Source: Sedimenticola selenatireducens DSM 17993
GTDB lineage: Bacteria; Pseudomonadota; Gammaproteobacteria; Chromatiales; Chromatiaceae
NCBI RefSeq assembly: GCF_000428045.1
Contig: NZ_ATZE01000016.1
Location: 91,030 to 155,029, forward strand
DNA length: 64,000 nucleotides
Direction of reading: 5' to 3'
The position numbers and the translations under genes were made by a program. Below the pieces are notes generated by a model, which was given only the letters and a program-made list of their open reading frames with translations, had not been told where the DNA came from and did not search any database. Each line of letters starts with the position of its first letter. The first letter of the stretch is position 1. This document shows, in pieces, positions 63,002 through 64,000 of the stretch.

Positions 63002-63577
63002 CTACTCCTGCCCCAACATGGCGCGCTTTAAAGCGGTTGTGACCGGATCGCTGCCTATCCAAATACTTAGCAGCGCCGGATAGAAATCACTCCCGGGTAT
63101 GGTGTCCTTCAATTCACCATTGATATACACCCGGGTTCCGGCATCAGGGATATTGTCGAGCCAGATTTCATCCCCTCTGACCGCATCAGTGAACAGCGCT
63201 GAAAACCGGTTTATCCGCTGATCCAGTTGGGCCATGGCCTGCTCATCCTGGTTGGCCAAAAAACCCTCTCGCCAAGCCTTGTCCAGATCCTGTTTCTCAA
63301 CCTTATCGTAGAGAAAATGCATCAGGATCCGCTTTGGACCGGTAGAGTTGATGATCTCCTCGGACGCCGATGTTTTCTCCGGCAGATAGAGTGCTCCGAT
63401 ATAGATCTTGAAAATGAACTTGTAGCGTATACCCGCCCCATTCAATACCAGCGCATCGTCACTCCCGTCCAGGGTGATCCGATCGGGTATAGTCACCTTG
63501 GCGAGCTCTGCCGCGCCCAAGGGAAAAATCGTGAGCAGACAGAGTAATCCGAACACACCTCTTAGCATCTTTTTCAT
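63002..63577 (-). CDS. Chalcone isomerase-like exported protein
   Basis: 191 aa. Signal peptide residues 1-22 (FGLLCLLTIFPLGAA). LNGAGIRYKFIFKIYIGALYLPEKTSAS and KRILMHFLYDKVEKQDLDKAWREGF match the bacterial chalcone_isomerase-like family (PF16036). In bacteria this is a periplasmic fold family, probably lipid- or fatty-acid-binding, not a flavonoid enzyme. Upstream lies etfA on the same strand. Confidence 0.85.
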   Translation of the reverse strand: MKKMLRGVFGLLCLLTIFPLGAAELAKVTIPDRITLDGSDDALVLNGAGIRYKFIFKIYIGALYLPEKTSASEEIINSTGPKRILMHFLYDKVEKQDLDKAWREGFLANQDEQAMAQLDQRINRFSALFTDAVRGDEIWLDNIPDAGTRVYINGELKDTIPGSDFYPALLSIWIGSDPVTTALKRAMLGQE

Positions 63578-63658
63578 TGGCTTCTCCTGGCCACAGTACG
63601 CTTCACTTTCAAACAGATTCTGGTTAGTTGCCCCCTTCTTGCCCCACCGTTGGAGCGG

Positions 63659-64000
63659 TTACAATTGATCCACCAACTCCGGCAGGGCCTGGAACAGGTC
63701 CGCTACCAGACCGTAGTCGGCCACCTGGAAGATCGGCGCCTCCTCGTCCTTGTTGATCGCCACGATCACCTTGCTCTCCTTCATCCCCGCCAGGTGCTGG
63801 ATCGCCCCCGAGATGCCCACCGCTATGTACAGCTCCGGCGCCACGATCTTGCCCGTCTGCCCAACTTGGTAGTCATTCGGCACATAGCCCGCATCCACCG
63901 CCGCACGTGACGCGCCTATCGCCGCGTTCAGCTTGTCCGCCACCGCCTCGATCAGCTTGAAGTTCTCGCCACTGCCCATGCCCCGACCGCCCGAGACCAC
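63659..64000 (-). CDS. etfA: Electron transfer flavoprotein alpha subunit (5' end outside window)
   Basis: The C-terminal ~113 residues of Etf[15 protein letters not shown], the FAD-binding [45 protein letters not shown], and [26 protein letters not shown] are diagnostic. The frame is open to the right edge. EtfAB passes electrons from acyl-CoA and other dehydrogenases to the quinone pool. etfB, if present, should lie outside the window on the right. Confidence 0.95.
   Translation of the reverse strand: MVSGGRGMGSGENFKLIEAVADKLNAAIGASRAAVDAGYVPNDYQVGQTGKIVAPELYIAVGISGAIQHLAGMKESKVIVAINKDEEAPIFQVADYGLVADLFQALPELVDQL

Overview
The window is ordinary chromosome of a gammaproteobacterium. AsnS, ValS, PcnB, FolK, PanB, PanC, IlvG/IlvM, Nfo, RlmG, RsmJ, TcdA and CheV all read as gammaproteobacterial. 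A TusA-type sulfur carrier, a SoxW-like double thioredoxin, a UbiM-type hydroxylase and several c-di-GMP enzymes make a sulfur-oxidising Chromatiales-like host (Sedimenticola/Thiodiazotropha type) my best guess. That placement is inference. I see no prophage, integrase, IS transposase or CRISPR array. The only mobile-looking DNA is short palindromic repeats.

Layout. 1-3.9 kb: end of a FecR-domain surface protein, then an ECF sigma factor, a COG0701 permease and a small CxxC protein. 4-7.5 kb (minus): asnS, a membrane-anchored unknown and cheV, the last with a sigma-28-type promoter. 8-13.9 kb (plus): a 598-aa helical unknown, a histone-deacetylase-like amidohydrolase, a glycogen-synthase-like protein lacking its catalytic residues, and gabD. 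14-16.8 kb (minus): MscS channel and Sel1/SPOR protein, stop/start overlapped. 17-21.2 kb (minus): pcnB-folK-dNK-panB-panC, where pcnB has no AUG/GUG/UUG start and most likely starts at AUA. 21.3-23.7 kb: tRNA-Glu, a perfect hairpin, and a TVP38-flavoprotein disulfide reductase fusion. 23.9-28.8 kb: valS, DUF465, cupin, an unknown, tcdA. 29-31.8 kb: a TetR regulator with matching operators at its own promoter and before an M24 peptidase, then a DUF2520 protein. 31.9-35.2 kb: GGDEF-EAL protein and a D-cysteine desulfhydrase-type enzyme. 35.3-37.6 kb: an ilvGM operon with a Val-rich leader peptide and attenuator. 37.7-41.9 kb: nfo, tRNA-Asp, rlmG-rsmJ, double thioredoxin protein. 42-53.5 kb: small exporters, histidine kinase plus TPR response regulator, two diguanylate cyclases, a Gate-domain protein with a truncated RarD remnant, Lrp, intact RarD, AraC. 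53.6-64 kb: aminotransferase, hemerythrin-YcbL-TusA cluster, PsrA-like regulator and acyl-CoA ligase, DUF599, UbiM, DUF3581, chalcone-isomerase-like protein, and the end of etfA.

The points most worth following up are the AUA start of pcnB, the complete ilv attenuator with a repeat pair inserted behind it, the apparently inactive GlgA paralogue beside a deacetylase, the two-operator TetR circuit, and two families of short palindromic repeats with non-random positions: one abuts TAG stop codons, the other follows the T-tract of intrinsic terminators. I did not find a convincing wholly new defence or mobile system.
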